This document shows positions 6,726 to 14,926 of a DNA stretch of 64,000 bases, piece by piece. The notes under the pieces were generated by a model. The model saw only the letters and a program-made list of their open reading frames with translations, ran no database searches and was not told the origin of the DNA. Numbering within the stretch: position 1 is the first letter of the stretch; every line of letters starts with the position of its first letter. The DNA comes from Actinomycetota bacterium. Lineage in GTDB: Bacteria; Actinomycetota; Acidimicrobiia; Acidimicrobiales; Ilumatobacteraceae. A program made the position numbers and the translations under genes. The stretch is from NCBI GenBank assembly GCA_026393475.1, contig JAPLAA010000055.1:1-64000 (forward strand). The letters run 5' to 3'.

Positions 6726-8465
6726 TCAGGCGGGATCCTCGAGCACGGTGACCGTGCCGGTGGAGCCGTCGATGGAGATGAGCGCTCCCTCGGGGATGCG
6801 GGCCGTCGCCTGCACGACCGACACCGCACAGGGCACGCCGAGCTCGCGGCTGACGATCGCGGCGTGGCTGCCGACGGCGCCGACGTTGACGACGATGCCG
6901 CCGACCGACAGGAACAGCGGCGCCCACGCCGGGTCGGTGGTGGGCGCGACCATGATGTCGGTGAGCTCCATGTCGGGCGCCTCCATCGGGTCGAGCACGA
7001 TGCGGGCGCGACCGGTGATGACGCCGGGTGCGCCGGGGCCGCCCTGCAACACGTCGCCGGCCTTCGCCTTCGGCACGTCGGCAGCGTTGCGCTTCGGCCA
7101 CGTGCTGATCGGCTCGTCGCCGCGCCCGTTGCCCACGATGTAGGGCGGATCGACCTCGTGCAGCGCCCGGAACCCGACCTCGCGCTCGGCGATGGTGCCG
7201 GAGTACTTGGCCGGGTCGGTGAGGAAGTCGTCGATCTCGTCGTCGAGCAGGTTGAAGATGTGGCGCTGATCGGGGATGACGCCGGCGTCGACCATGCGGC
7301 GACCGAGCTCGTACATCGACAGCTTCACCTCGTGGATGAGGCGGATGCAGGCGTACTTGCCCTGTTCGCGCCAGGCGAACCAGTTCGCCGCGGCCGAGAG
7401 CGCGACGGTGAGCGTGCCGTGGGTCTCGGCGTCTCCCTCCACGACGGCGAGCAGGTCGGCGGCGAGGCGCTCGCGCTCGGCGGCGGCCTTGGCCTTCGCG
7501 ACGTGCGGCGACCGGTCGTCGCTCTGATGGCGGAGCCGGTCGATGAGGCCGAGCGGGATGCCCGGGCGGGTGGTCCACGAGTCGGGTCGGGTGTCCCACT
7601 CGTTGGGCGCCCGGTGGCCGTGCTCGGTGAGCAGCGTCGCCCAGTGGCCGAGGAACTCCTGGCCAGCCGGACCGGCCGCGCCGATGCGGTCGAGCACGCC
7701 GTCGGTGCCGGCGTCGAACGCGGCGGTGAGCTCGGGTGAGTTCTTCACGAGACGGCTCATGTCCCACATGAGGAACGACGCCTCGGCGGACTCGACGTTG
7801 CCGACGGCGGCGAGCACCTTGACCGCGTCGTCGCTGCGGCCGATCGCCGCGCAGATCGCCTGCACCGCACCGGGCGGCAGCGACGCGCCGAGGCACACCA
7901 TGCAGTACGGGATCCAGACCTCTTCCACCTTGGCGGTGACCGCGCGGGCGAAGGCGACGAGCTCCTCGTTCGACATCGCCGTGAAGTCGGGGCGGTTGCG
8001 CACCTGCTCGCGGGCGAGGTCGGACGCGGCGTGCTGGCGCGGGAACGTGGGCGTGGTCATGACCCAACCCATCGTCTCGGCGAGCTTGGCGGACTGGACC
8101 TCGTTGACGTCGTCGGGGTGCGGCTCGTGCGCCGGCACGCCGGGGTGGTCGCCGAAGTAGGCCTGGTCGATGGCTTCGGGGGTGGCACCCGGCATGCGCT
8201 CGCCCATGAGGCGGCTCAGCGAGAGGGGGTTGTAGAAGTACCCGCCCCGGTTGCCGAACACCTGCAGCGGCGTGAGGTCGTACTCGCTGATGTCGACGAC
8301 GCCGAACTCGGCGAAGCCCTTGGCGACGCCGGGGTTGCAGCCGTGCATCCACACCATGCTCCAGCCGAGGGGGCTGAACGGATCGGGGCCCACCTCATCG
8401 GCGTTGGCCCGCGTGTAGTACGGAAAGCGCGTGCTGTTGGGCGTGTCGGTGATCCACCGTTCCAC
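6726..8465 (-). CDS. PEP-utilising-enzyme mobile-domain protein
   Basis: A 579-residue protein whose C-terminal ~80 residues are the swivelling phosphohistidine domain of PEP synthase/PPDK-type enzymes. GSHAAIVSRELGVPCA carries the phosphorylatable His, after APTTDPAWAPLF and before GALISIDGSTGTVTV. The N-terminal ~480 residues do not show the ATP-grasp nucleotide-binding domain expected in PEP synthase or rifampin phosphotransferase, and I do not recognise them. The start is GTG at 8465 with GGGGG 8 nt upstream on the minus strand; no nearby Met fits better. If the missing nucleotide-binding part exists it must be encoded elsewhere. The promoter region carries an operator-like element at 8535-8557. 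Confidence 0.75.
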   Translation of the reverse strand: MERWITDTPNSTRFPYYTRANADEVGPDPFSPLGWSMVWMHGCNPGVAKGFAEFGVVDISEYDLTPLQVFGNRGGYFYNPLSLSRLMGERMPGATPEAIDQAYFGDHPGVPAHEPHPDDVNEVQSAKLAETMGWVMTTPTFPRQHAASDLAREQVRNRPDFTAMSNEELVAFARAVTAKVEEVWIPYCMVCLGASLPPGAVQAICAAIGRSDDAVKVLAAVGNVESAEASFLMWDMSRLVKNSPELTAAFDAGTDGVLDRIGAAGPAGQEFLGHWATLLTEHGHRAPNEWDTRPDSWTTRPGIPLGLIDRLRHQSDDRSPHVAKAKAAAERERLAADLLAVVEGDAETHGTLTVALSAAANWFAWREQGKYACIRLIHEVKLSMYELGRRMVDAGVIPDQRHIFNLLDDEIDDFLTDPAKYSGTIAEREVGFRALHEVDPPYIVGNGRGDEPISTWPKRNAADVPKAKAGDVLQGGPGAPGVITGRARIVLDPMEAPDMELTDIMVAPTTDPAWAPLFLSVGGIVVNVGAVGSHAAIVSRELGVPCAVSVVQATARIPEGALISIDGSTGTVTVLEDPA

Positions 8466-8534
8466 AGTGTTGTCCCCCTGGTGATCCGTCGCGGAGTGAT
8501 CTGCGAGGCCGGCTCCCCCGAGCCGGACGAACGA

Positions 8535-8557
8535 TTATCTTACTGGTGGATAAGTAA
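8535..8557. promoter_or_regulatory. AT-rich operator-like inverted repeat (CTTA...TAAG)
   Basis: TTATCTTACT-GGTGG-ATAAGTAA, with CTTA at 8539-8542 and TAAG at 8551-8554 as inverted arms. It lies 70-92 nt upstream of the GTG start at 8465. It shares the CTTACT core with elements near 29056, 35141 and 39375, so it may bind the same TetR-type regulator. Confidence 0.45.
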
Positions 8558-8565
8558 TGGCGCCA

Positions 8566-8620
8566 CTGCTGGTCGGCTGGCGGTCGGCTGCTGGTCAGCT
8601 GCTGGTCAGCTGCTGGTCAG
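8566..8620. repeat. Short tandem repeats ending in the P450 stop codon
   Basis: GCTGCTGGTCA-type units repeat three times at about 8588-8620, with two degenerate copies before them. The last GGTCAG contains the TCA that is the minus-strand stop of the P450 gene (8617-8619). Confidence 0.6.
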
Positions 8621-9801
8621 CGTGGCGTCCACCGCACCTGCAGGCGGGTGAGGCCGCGCAGGATGAACGGCGACGAGGTACCGGGCTCCTCGACGAGCTC
8701 GATCGACGCGAGTCCCCGGGCCATGCGGGTCAGCACGAGGCGTGCCTCGAGCCGTGCGAGCGACGCGCCGATGCAGTGATGCACGCCCCAGCCGAACGCG
8801 AGGTGGGTGCGGAGCCGCTTCGGATCGCGGTCGAACCGGATGGTGTCGGGGTCGTCCCAGACGTCGGGATCGCGGTTGGCGGAGGCGAACAGCACCTGGA
8901 GCTTGGAACCGGCCGGCAGGTCGACGCCGCCGACGCTGCACGCCTCGGCGTTGGTACGGAACAGCCCCTGCACGGGCGAGTCGTACCGGAGGAACTCCTC
9001 GACCGCTGTCTCGACCAGCTCGGGGTCGGCGTGCAGCTCGTCGAGCAGGTGCGGGTGCTGCGCCAGTCGGAAGAACATCAACGAGATGAGGCTGGTGGTG
9101 GTCTCGTGTCCGGCGACCAGCAGCTGATGGCCGAGGCGGCGCACCTCCGTGCGCGAGAGCCGCTCGTCGAGGTGCGCCCGTGTCATCGTGGTGAGGACGT
9201 CGTCGGGCGGTTCCGAGCCGGCGTCGATCGCGGCGACGCGTTCGTCGACGAGGCGGTCGATGTAGGCCCAGATGCTCTGCGTCGCGTGCTCGTACGCTCC
9301 GAGGTCGCCGCCGCCGAGTGCGTTGACGACCGCCTCGGACCAGTCCTTGAAGTTGTCGCGGTCCTCGGCGTGGACACCGAGCAGCTCCGCGATCGCGAGC
9401 GCCGGGAGCGGGAATGCGAACGCGGCGACGACGTCGCCTTCACCGGGCCGGAGGAAGGGGATCCACAGCTCGTCGAGGAGGTCGTCGAGCACGGGCCGGA
9501 GTCGTTCGACGCGGGCGGGGCGGAACTCGTCCTGCAGGACGCCTCGCTGGCGTCGGTGATCGGGGTCGTCGGCCGAGCCGAGCACACCGCCGCGCTGCAC
9601 GAACACGCCGGGTCCGTCACCGTTGCGCCACTGCTGCGGCGCACGCAGCGCGGCGAGCACGTCGGCGTGGTGGCTCACGACGTGGAAGGCGGGCTCGTGG
9701 TCGTCCACGCGGTGCACGGGGCAGCCCTCGGCGCGCAGCTCGGTGTGCAGTTCGGACGGCTCGAGGCCGTTGGCTCGGGCAAGGTATTCGCTCACGGTCA
9801 T
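8617..9801 (-). CDS. Cytochrome P450 (1)
   Basis: A 394-residue bacterial class I P450 that would need ferredoxin and reductase partners. The haem-binding loop is FGWGVHHCIGASLAR (Cys343), the I-helix motif is AGHETTT with the normal acid-alcohol pair, and the ExxR helix is present as EEFLRYDSPV. The sequence belongs to the broad actinobacterial group of soluble P450s acting on terpenoids, steroids and xenobiotics; I cannot name a substrate. ATG at 9801. The 58-nt gap upstream contains 12-nt repeats and the stop of the SnoaL-like gene, so it could be the second gene of an operon beginning at 10357. Confidence 0.92.
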   Translation of the reverse strand: MTVSEYLARANGLEPSELHTELRAEGCPVHRVDDHEPAFHVVSHHADVLAALRAPQQWRNGDGPGVFVQRGGVLGSADDPDHRRQRGVLQDEFRPARVERLRPVLDDLLDELWIPFLRPGEGDVVAAFAFPLPALAIAELLGVHAEDRDNFKDWSEAVVNALGGGDLGAYEHATQSIWAYIDRLVDERVAAIDAGSEPPDDVLTTMTRAHLDERLSRTEVRRLGHQLLVAGHETTTSLISLMFFRLAQHPHLLDELHADPELVETAVEEFLRYDSPVQGLFRTNAEACSVGGVDLPAGSKLQVLFASANRDPDVWDDPDTIRFDRDPKRLRTHLAFGWGVHHCIGASLARLEARLVLTRMARGLASIELVEEPGTSSPFILRGLTRLQVRWTPR

Positions 9802-9827
9802 CGGTCCCGGTGCGATCGATTCGGCAG

Positions 9828-9863
9828 GTGCCCGGTCGGGTGCCCAGTCGCGTGCCCGGTCAG
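9828..9863. repeat. Three 12-nt tandem repeats ending at a stop codon
   Basis: GTGCCCGGTCGG, GTGCCCAGTCGC and GTGCCCGGTCAG follow one another exactly. The last copy includes TCA at 9860-9862, the stop of the minus-strand SnoaL-like gene, so the extra copies lie just beyond the stop. Confidence 0.8.
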
Positions 9864-10357
9864 ACGTCGCTCGGCACGCCGCGCTCGACGAGCGCCTCGT
9901 GGTTGTTCGTGAACTCGGCCGTGAGGTCGGCGCTGCCGCTGTAGTGGCTCTGCAGGAACCGGCGCGAGAACAGCCACTCGCCGTCGACCTTCACGTATTC
10001 GTCGTCGTAGTGGGCGAGGAGCACGTTGTTGGAGCCGTCGGCGCGGCGGAACCATTCGTTGATGTACCAGCGTCCCGTCGCGGTGTCGGTCGTGTCGCCG
10101 TAGCGGACCTCGCCCGTGTGCACCGCCTGGAACACCGCGTGCATGCCCTGCATCGCCTTGTACCAGAGGGCGACGATGTCGGCCTTGCCGTGCACGAGGC
10201 GGCCGCGGCCGAGGTCCCAGGTCGCGTCCTCCGACCATGTCGTCGCCCACTGCACACCGTTGCGGTGGATGACCGCGTCGACGTAGCGGTGCTGGAGGCG
10301 TTCGATGGCCTGGAAGTCGTCGGTGCTGACGTGGGGACGCTGCTCGGGTGCGCTCAT
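9860..10357 (-). CDS. SnoaL-like / NTF2-fold protein (2)
   Basis: A 165-residue NTF2-fold protein: DFQAIERLQHRYVDAVIHR, WSEDATWDLG, then GRWYINEWFR, a HYDDEYVKVDGEWLFSRR strand and a C-terminal tail. This is the SnoaL_4 layout seen in scytalone-dehydratase-like proteins and ring-hydroxylase small-subunit-like proteins. It is encoded directly upstream of P450 1 on the same strand, so a shared pathway is likely. The reaction is unknown. Confidence 0.82.
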   Translation of the reverse strand: MSAPEQRPHVSTDDFQAIERLQHRYVDAVIHRNGVQWATTWSEDATWDLGRGRLVHGKADIVALWYKAMQGMHAVFQAVHTGEVRYGDTTDTATGRWYINEWFRRADGSNNVLLAHYDDEYVKVDGEWLFSRRFLQSHYSGSADLTAEFTNNHEALVERGVPSDV

Positions 10358-10467
10358 GCGCAGATGTCTAGTGCGACCGGCGACCCCCGAACGGACGGAG
10401 GTGCCGGGGTGCAGTCGCGCATCGATCTGACGAGATGGGGCGGCGCGTCGTGTGGGACAGTGGCGGG

Positions 10468-11295
10468 ATGCGTCACGCGTTCAGCACCTCGCCCCAACGG
10501 ACCACGTGGAACTGGCTGTTGGAGGTGTGGCAACTGGCCGATCAGCTCGACGTGTTCGAGTCGGGATGGACCTTCGACCACCTCTATCCGCTGTTCGGCG
10601 ATTCGACGGAGGACTGCCTCGAGGGGTGGATCACCCTCACCGCGCTGCTGCACGAGACCGAACGGCTGCGCGGCGGGGTGCTCGTGACCGGCATGGTGTA
10701 CCGCCATCCCGGCGTGCTGGCGAACATGGCGAGCACGCTCGACATCACCTCGGGCGGCCGCCTCGAGCTCGGCATCGGCGCCGGCTGGAACGAGGAGGAG
10801 TGCACGGCGTTCGGCATCGAACTCGGCACGATGAAGGAGCGCTTCGATCGCTTCGAGGAGGGCCTGCACGTGTTGGAGAGCCTGTTCACGAACGAGCTCA
10901 CCACCTTCGACGGCGAGTACTACCGACTCGTCGACGCGATGAACAATCCCAAGCCGCTGCAACCGAAGCTGCCGATCTGCATCGGCGGGAGCGGGCGGAA
11001 GCGCACCCTGCCGTTGACGGCTCGCTTCGCGGATCACTGGAACTACGGCGGCACCGATCCGGCCGAGTTCGCCGACCTGCGCGGCGTGCTGCACCGGGCG
11101 TGCGCCGACATCGGACGCGACCCGTCGGAGATCACCACGAGCTTCCTGCTCCGCTGGTCGGGCGACGACGACCAGTTGCTCACCGATCGAGCCGCGTTCG
11201 AGGCGGCGGGTGCCGACCTGGCGATCGTGTCGCTGCCGAAGACCGCGCCGCCGTCGATCGTCGAGCAGTTGGCCGCGGTCCTCGTCGAGGGCTGA
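10468..11295 (+). CDS. LLM-class (F420-type) oxidoreductase
   Basis: A 275-residue luciferase-like TIM-barrel protein. GRLELGIGAGWNEEECTAFGI and LPICIGGSGRKRTLPLTARFADHWN are hallmarks of the actinobacterial F420-dependent subgroup, which uses reduced or oxidised F420 (sometimes FMN) to act on alcohols, lactones or xenobiotics. The frame extends upstream to 10435, but ATG 10468 gives the normal N-terminus (MRHAFSTSPQ). Its TGA (11293-11295) abuts the stop of the convergent epimerase-like gene. Substrate unknown. Confidence 0.88.
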   Translation: MRHAFSTSPQRTTWNWLLEVWQLADQLDVFESGWTFDHLYPLFGDSTEDCLEGWITLTALLHETERLRGGVLVTGMVYRHPGVLANMASTLDITSGGRLELGIGAGWNEEECTAFGIELGTMKERFDRFEEGLHVLESLFTNELTTFDGEYYRLVDAMNNPKPLQPKLPICIGGSGRKRTLPLTARFADHWNYGGTDPAEFADLRGVLHRACADIGRDPSEITTSFLLRWSGDDDQLLTDRAAFEAAGADLAIVSLPKTAPPSIVEQLAAVLVEG

Positions 11296-12327
11296 TCAGG
11301 CGCCGGTGGTGGCGAGGCCGCGCAGGATGCCGGCTGCAGCTGCCTCGGCGTCGAAGTTCCAGGTCGCCCGCCAGACGGGATCAGACAGCGGGCCCTCGAG
11401 GCGGTCGTAGCCGCGCGACAGGAACCACTGGTACGTGTCCGCGTGGCCGGCGCGGATGTCGAAGCGGGGTTCGAAGCCGAGGAGGTGCCGGGCCTTGTCG
11501 ATCGACAGGACGGCGTGATGCCGGTCGGAGAAGAGGTGGCCGTACGCGCCGGGAGGCAGCTCGTGCAGCCGCTCGTCGGACACGGGCACGATGTTCGGCT
11601 CACGGCCGACGACACGGGCCAGGATCTCGACGTAGCGGCGCGTGGTGACCGCACCGGCGGTGACGTTGAACACCTCGCCGACGGCGGTGCGGTTGCCCAC
11701 GATCGCCAGCATCGCGTCGGCGAGGTCGGCGACGTGACCGTACGACGCTGTCACGAGACCCGAGTGCGGCAGCAGGATCGGCCGACCCTGCAACAGGCGG
11801 AGGAACATCGGCGTCTCCATGTCGAAGACGTTGTTGCGCGGACCGTAGACGGCGGCCGGTCGGACCACCGTGGCCGGGAACTGGCGGCGCTCGAACCGCG
11901 CCATCAGCTGCGCCTCGACGTTCGCCTTGAACCCGCCGTAGGTGTTGGGCCCGCTGCGATCGGTCGGGTAGTCCTCCATCCACGGAGCGATCCCGCGCAT
12001 CGACTGCTCGTAGGCCATGATCGAGCTCACGTACACGTAGTGCGCGGTCCGGCCGTCGAACAGGTCGAACAGGGCCTCGGTGTCGCTGCCGCCGGCGGCC
12101 ATCACGTAGCCGGAGACGTCGAAGACGGCATCCCAGTCGCGACCGGCCAGCGCGTCGACCATCGACGAGTGGTCGAGTCGGTTCGCCACGAGGCGCTCGA
12201 CGTCGTCGGGCAGGTCGTGCGGGGTGAGCCCTCGGTTGAGCACGGTCACGGTGTGACCACGGTGCAGCAACGTGTCGACCAGCTGGCGGCCGATGAAGGC
12301 CGAACCGCCGAGAACGAGTGCGCGCAT
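11296..12327 (-). CDS. NAD-dependent epimerase/dehydratase-family protein
   Basis: A 343-residue extended SDR. The cofactor motif is LVLGGSAFIGRQL at residues 3-15. VYVSSIMAYEQ holds the serine region and NTYGGFKANVE is the YxxxK-equivalent segment, with Tyr-Gly-Gly-Phe-Lys giving Y and K. RPAAVYGPRN and the C-terminal substrate domain are typical of the CSP41/UDP-sugar epimerase-like branch. ATG 12327 has GGAGGT upstream on the minus strand. It may act on a nucleotide sugar or a small alcohol; the context of catabolic oxidoreductases does not decide this. Confidence 0.82.
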   Translation of the reverse strand: MRALVLGGSAFIGRQLVDTLLHRGHTVTVLNRGLTPHDLPDDVERLVANRLDHSSMVDALAGRDWDAVFDVSGYVMAAGGSDTEALFDLFDGRTAHYVYVSSIMAYEQSMRGIAPWMEDYPTDRSGPNTYGGFKANVEAQLMARFERRQFPATVVRPAAVYGPRNNVFDMETPMFLRLLQGRPILLPHSGLVTASYGHVADLADAMLAIVGNRTAVGEVFNVTAGAVTTRRYVEILARVVGREPNIVPVSDERLHELPPGAYGHLFSDRHHAVLSIDKARHLLGFEPRFDIRAGHADTYQWFLSRGYDRLEGPLSDPVWRATWNFDAEAAAAGILRGLATTGA

Positions 12328-12550
12328 GGTGTGTGGACCTCCGTTGAGGGCGGGTGGGGGTGATGCAGGTGATGGCGACAACGTCGGAGTCGACGGTGTC
12401 TACACATCGTCAAGAACGGCCCGGCACTTGAGCGCTGATCGGTCCGACGGGCGCCGAGGGCGACGTCGTGCAGCGCGTCTCGCGCTCAGCTGAAGGCCAT
12501 CGACGCCCGGCGTACGCTGACGCTCGCCCATCTGTCGCGAGGAGATCCCC

Positions 12551-12958
12551 ATGGCCATCACCAATGGCTTCAATCACGTCGCAACGCTCACGACCGATCT
12601 CGATCGCTTCGCCGCGTGGTACGCGCAGGTCTTCGACGCGACGGTGACGTTCCGGATGGATGCGACACCGGACCATCCCCGCATGTTCATCCTCGATCTC
12701 GGCGGCGGTGCCGCGCTCAACGTGTTCGAGGTGCCCGCTGACGAGATCATCGGCGAGCAGCGTCGTCAGGGTGGCCGAGGCGCGATCGACCATTTCGGCA
12801 TCGCGGTCGATTCGCTCGCCACGCTCGAGCAGGTGAAGGGAAGGCTGGAGGCCGTCGGTGCGGACATCGGCGAGATCCAGATGTTGGGGGCCGACTGGTC
12901 GTTGTTCTTCCGTGACGTGGACGGCATGGAACTCGAGGTCCTCGCGCCCGCCGACTGA
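12551..12958 (+). CDS. VOC-family (glyoxalase/dioxygenase fold) protein (1)
   Basis: A 135-residue vicinal-oxygen-chelate protein with paired beta-alpha-beta-beta-beta modules: NHVATLTTDLDRFAAWY, then IDHFGIAVDSLATLEQV, ending DVDGMELEVLAP. Possible metal ligands are His of FNHVA, His of IDHFG and the Glu near the C-terminus. GAGGAG 7-8 nt before the ATG is a good ribosome-binding site. Family roles include isomerases, extradiol cleavage and resistance proteins; no specific reaction can be assigned. The 223 bases upstream hold no gene, only the divergent promoters. Confidence 0.82.
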   Translation: MAITNGFNHVATLTTDLDRFAAWYAQVFDATVTFRMDATPDHPRMFILDLGGGAALNVFEVPADEIIGEQRRQGGRGAIDHFGIAVDSLATLEQVKGRLEAVGADIGEIQMLGADWSLFFRDVDGMELEVLAPAD

Positions 12959-12983
12959 TCGGTCGGGTGGCGCGGGTCGGACG

Positions 12984-13020
12984 GCGAGGGTCAGCCGGAG
13001 AGGGTCAGGTGGCGAGGGTC
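12984..13020. repeat. GAGGGTCAG repeats around a stop codon
   Basis: GGCGAGGGTCAG, GGAGAGGGTCAG and GGCGAGGGTCAG recur with a spacing of about 14-15 nt. The middle GGTCAG contains the TCA stop (13005-13007) of the minus-strand serine hydrolase. Confidence 0.6.
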
Positions 13021-14333
13021 AGCTCGAGCAGCGCGGTCGCGATCGGCAGCGGATCCGTCAACGCGGTGTTCGTGGTGACGACGACGGCCGTCCCGGTGCC
13101 GGGGCAGGCCATCGCGATGGTGCCGAGGAACCCGCGGTGCGACCAGCACTCCTGCCCGGCGACCGTCATCCGATAGACCCCGTGGCCACCGTCGCCGAGG
13201 AGGATGCCGAACTCCTCCTGGCCGACGTTCGTGGGCGGCACCGTCGTCATCGTCGCCAGCGAGTTCGGGTCGACGAAGACCTCACCGTCGAACAACGCCC
13301 CGAAGAACCGGGCGACGTCCGTGGTCGTCCCGGCGAGACCGCCGCCGCCGAACGCGTCGAGCGAGAAGTCGAGATCGCTGACCTCGTCGGCACCGAAGAA
13401 CGAGCGTGACATCGGGAGCAGATCATCGGGCGCCGCTTGTCCGTGTTCCAACCAGAGGTGGTCGAGCCCGAGTCGTTCGAATCCGAGCAGGTCGCGCATC
13501 GCATCGGCATAGGGTCGCCCGGTCTCGACCTCGATGATCTCGCCCAGCAGGACGTACCCGGTGTCGGAGTAGGCGAAGGCGTCGCCCGGTGCCCACAGCG
13601 GGTCACCCACGGACGTCGCGAGCTCCAGTTGCTCGCGTCGGGTCCACACCCGACGCCGATCGGCCAACGCATCGGTGAGGAACGGTGAGCCGTCGCCGAA
13701 CGCGTAGTCGTAGAGGCCGGCCGTGTGCTGCAGCAACTGCGCGACGGTGATCATCGCCAGGTCGTACCCGTCGTCCTCGAGGAGCGCGACGGTGTCGGGG
13801 GTGAGCAGCGCGCCGATGGGGTCGTCGAGTCCGATCCTGCCGGTCTCCACCAGGCGCAGCACGGTGGCGGCGGTGAACGTCTTGCCGACGCTGGCCATGC
13901 GGAAGGGGCGATCGGGCTCGGTGTCGGGCCCGGAGGTCGAGGCCCATTCCAGACCGACGCCCCGTGAGACGACCGCTGCCTGAATGGTTGCGTCCGCTGC
14001 CGGCAGTTGGGCGCGAGCGTCGTCGAGCACCGTCTGCAGCGCTGCCAGACGCGGTCCTGGCGGCGTCGATGACGCCGGGGCGCTCCCCGCGGCAGCATCC
14101 GTCGGATCGGGCGAGATCGCCGTCGTGTCCGGCCCGGTGGTCGAGGTCTCGGGTTCGGAGGTGGAGGTCGCGGGTTCCGTGGTGGAGGTGGTCATGTCGG
14201 TGCTCCCGGGGCGGTCGAGGGACGAGCCGTCGGCGTCCGTCCCGCACGCTGCGAGCGACACGACGCCGACCAGTGCGACGGCAGCGACCCGGCGACGCGA
14301 CTCGGCACGTGACCGCTGCTCGTTCGTCTTCAT
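13005..14333 (-). CDS. Serine beta-lactamase-like hydrolase, lipoprotein
   Basis: A 442-residue class C beta-lactamase/DD-peptidase-fold protein exported as a lipoprotein. The signal has a lipobox VSLAAC (Cys30), followed by a Thr/Ser/Glu/Pro linker to about residue 95. The catalytic SxxK is S148-V-G-K151 in RMASVGKTF; the second motif is YSDTGY (Y255, with Asp where Asn is commoner); HRG in WSHRGF is the KTG-equivalent. The start at 14333 was chosen because it gives the lipoprotein signal; the frame continues upstream without function. It probably hydrolyses an ester, amide or peptide outside the membrane; beta-lactam resistance should not be assumed. Confidence 0.87.
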   Translation of the reverse strand: MKTNEQRSRAESRRRVAAVALVGVVSLAACGTDADGSSLDRPGSTDMTTSTTEPATSTSEPETSTTGPDTTAISPDPTDAAAGSAPASSTPPGPRLAALQTVLDDARAQLPAADATIQAAVVSRGVGLEWASTSGPDTEPDRPFRMASVGKTFTAATVLRLVETGRIGLDDPIGALLTPDTVALLEDDGYDLAMITVAQLLQHTAGLYDYAFGDGSPFLTDALADRRRVWTRREQLELATSVGDPLWAPGDAFAYSDTGYVLLGEIIEVETGRPYADAMRDLLGFERLGLDHLWLEHGQAAPDDLLPMSRSFFGADEVSDLDFSLDAFGGGGLAGTTTDVARFFGALFDGEVFVDPNSLATMTTVPPTNVGQEEFGILLGDGGHGVYRMTVAGQECWSHRGFLGTIAMACPGTGTAVVVTTNTALTDPLPIATALLELTLAT

Positions 14334-14431
14334 GCCCACCAGTGTGGGGCCCGACCGCTGATCCGACATCCGCCCCTGGGTGGACCGGGGTCCGTTGCGA
14401 GGATGATCGCGTCGGTAGAGCGGGTGGCGGC

Positions 14432-14872
14432 TCAGCGCCCGCCGCGGACCACCTCGAGGTTGCCCTCGCTCCACACGCCGACGAGGTTGCGGAACACGAT
14501 CCGCCAGCCGTCGGGGGTGCGCACGAGCTCGTCCTCGTATCGACCGGCGATCACGTACAGGTCGCCGCCCTCTGCGCCGGTGCGGACGTGCTGCGAGTGC
14601 AGGTAGCACCGGCTCGTCGCGGTGTCGCCATCGATGGTGACCATGTGGTTCGTGACCGTGTGCTGCGTCGCGTCGAGCGGAGCGAGCGCGGCGTGGATGC
14701 GGTTGCGGATGGCCTCGCGGCCCTCCAGCGGCGCCGACCGCAGCTCGGCGGCGGCGTCCGGCATGAACACGGTGTCGAGCAGCTCGAGCTGCTTCGTGTC
14801 GAGCGCCCAGCAATAGCGATGGGTCAGTTCGATGATCGCGAGTCGGTCTTCGAGTTCGGCGGCGAGCGTCAT
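14432..14872 (-). CDS. SnoaL-like / NTF2-fold protein (3)
   Basis: A 146-residue NTF2-fold protein: DRLAIIELTHRYCWALD, a DTVFMPDA turn, HTVTNHMVTIDGDTATSRCYL, then GRYEDELVRTPDGWRIVFR. The WALD-Tyr/His arrangement resembles the SnoaL_4/hydroxysteroid-isomerase-like group. AACACT 6 nt upstream of the ATG is a weak -10 match for leaderless initiation. It diverges from a thioesterase gene by 54 bp. It is the third protein of this fold in 11 kb. Function unknown. Confidence 0.82.
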   Translation of the reverse strand: MTLAAELEDRLAIIELTHRYCWALDTKQLELLDTVFMPDAAAELRSAPLEGREAIRNRIHAALAPLDATQHTVTNHMVTIDGDTATSRCYLHSQHVRTGAEGGDLYVIAGRYEDELVRTPDGWRIVFRNLVGVWSEGNLEVVRGGR

Positions 14873-14913
14873 GCGACGAGTGTTCCACTGTCGGCGCGCC
14901 GGAAACGCACTGG

Positions 14914-14919
14914 TACCTT
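14914..14919 (+). promoter_or_regulatory. -10-like hexamer for a leaderless GTG start
   Basis: TACCTT ends 7 nt before the GTG at 14927, matching the TAnnnT-N6-8-start pattern repeated in this window; it decides the thioesterase start. Confidence 0.5.
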
Positions 14920-14926
14920 CCGGCCG

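Noticed and set aside
14334..14888. Upstream extension of the serine hydrolase frame
   Set aside because: It covers the SnoaL-like gene on the same strand in another frame and would remove the lipoprotein signal.
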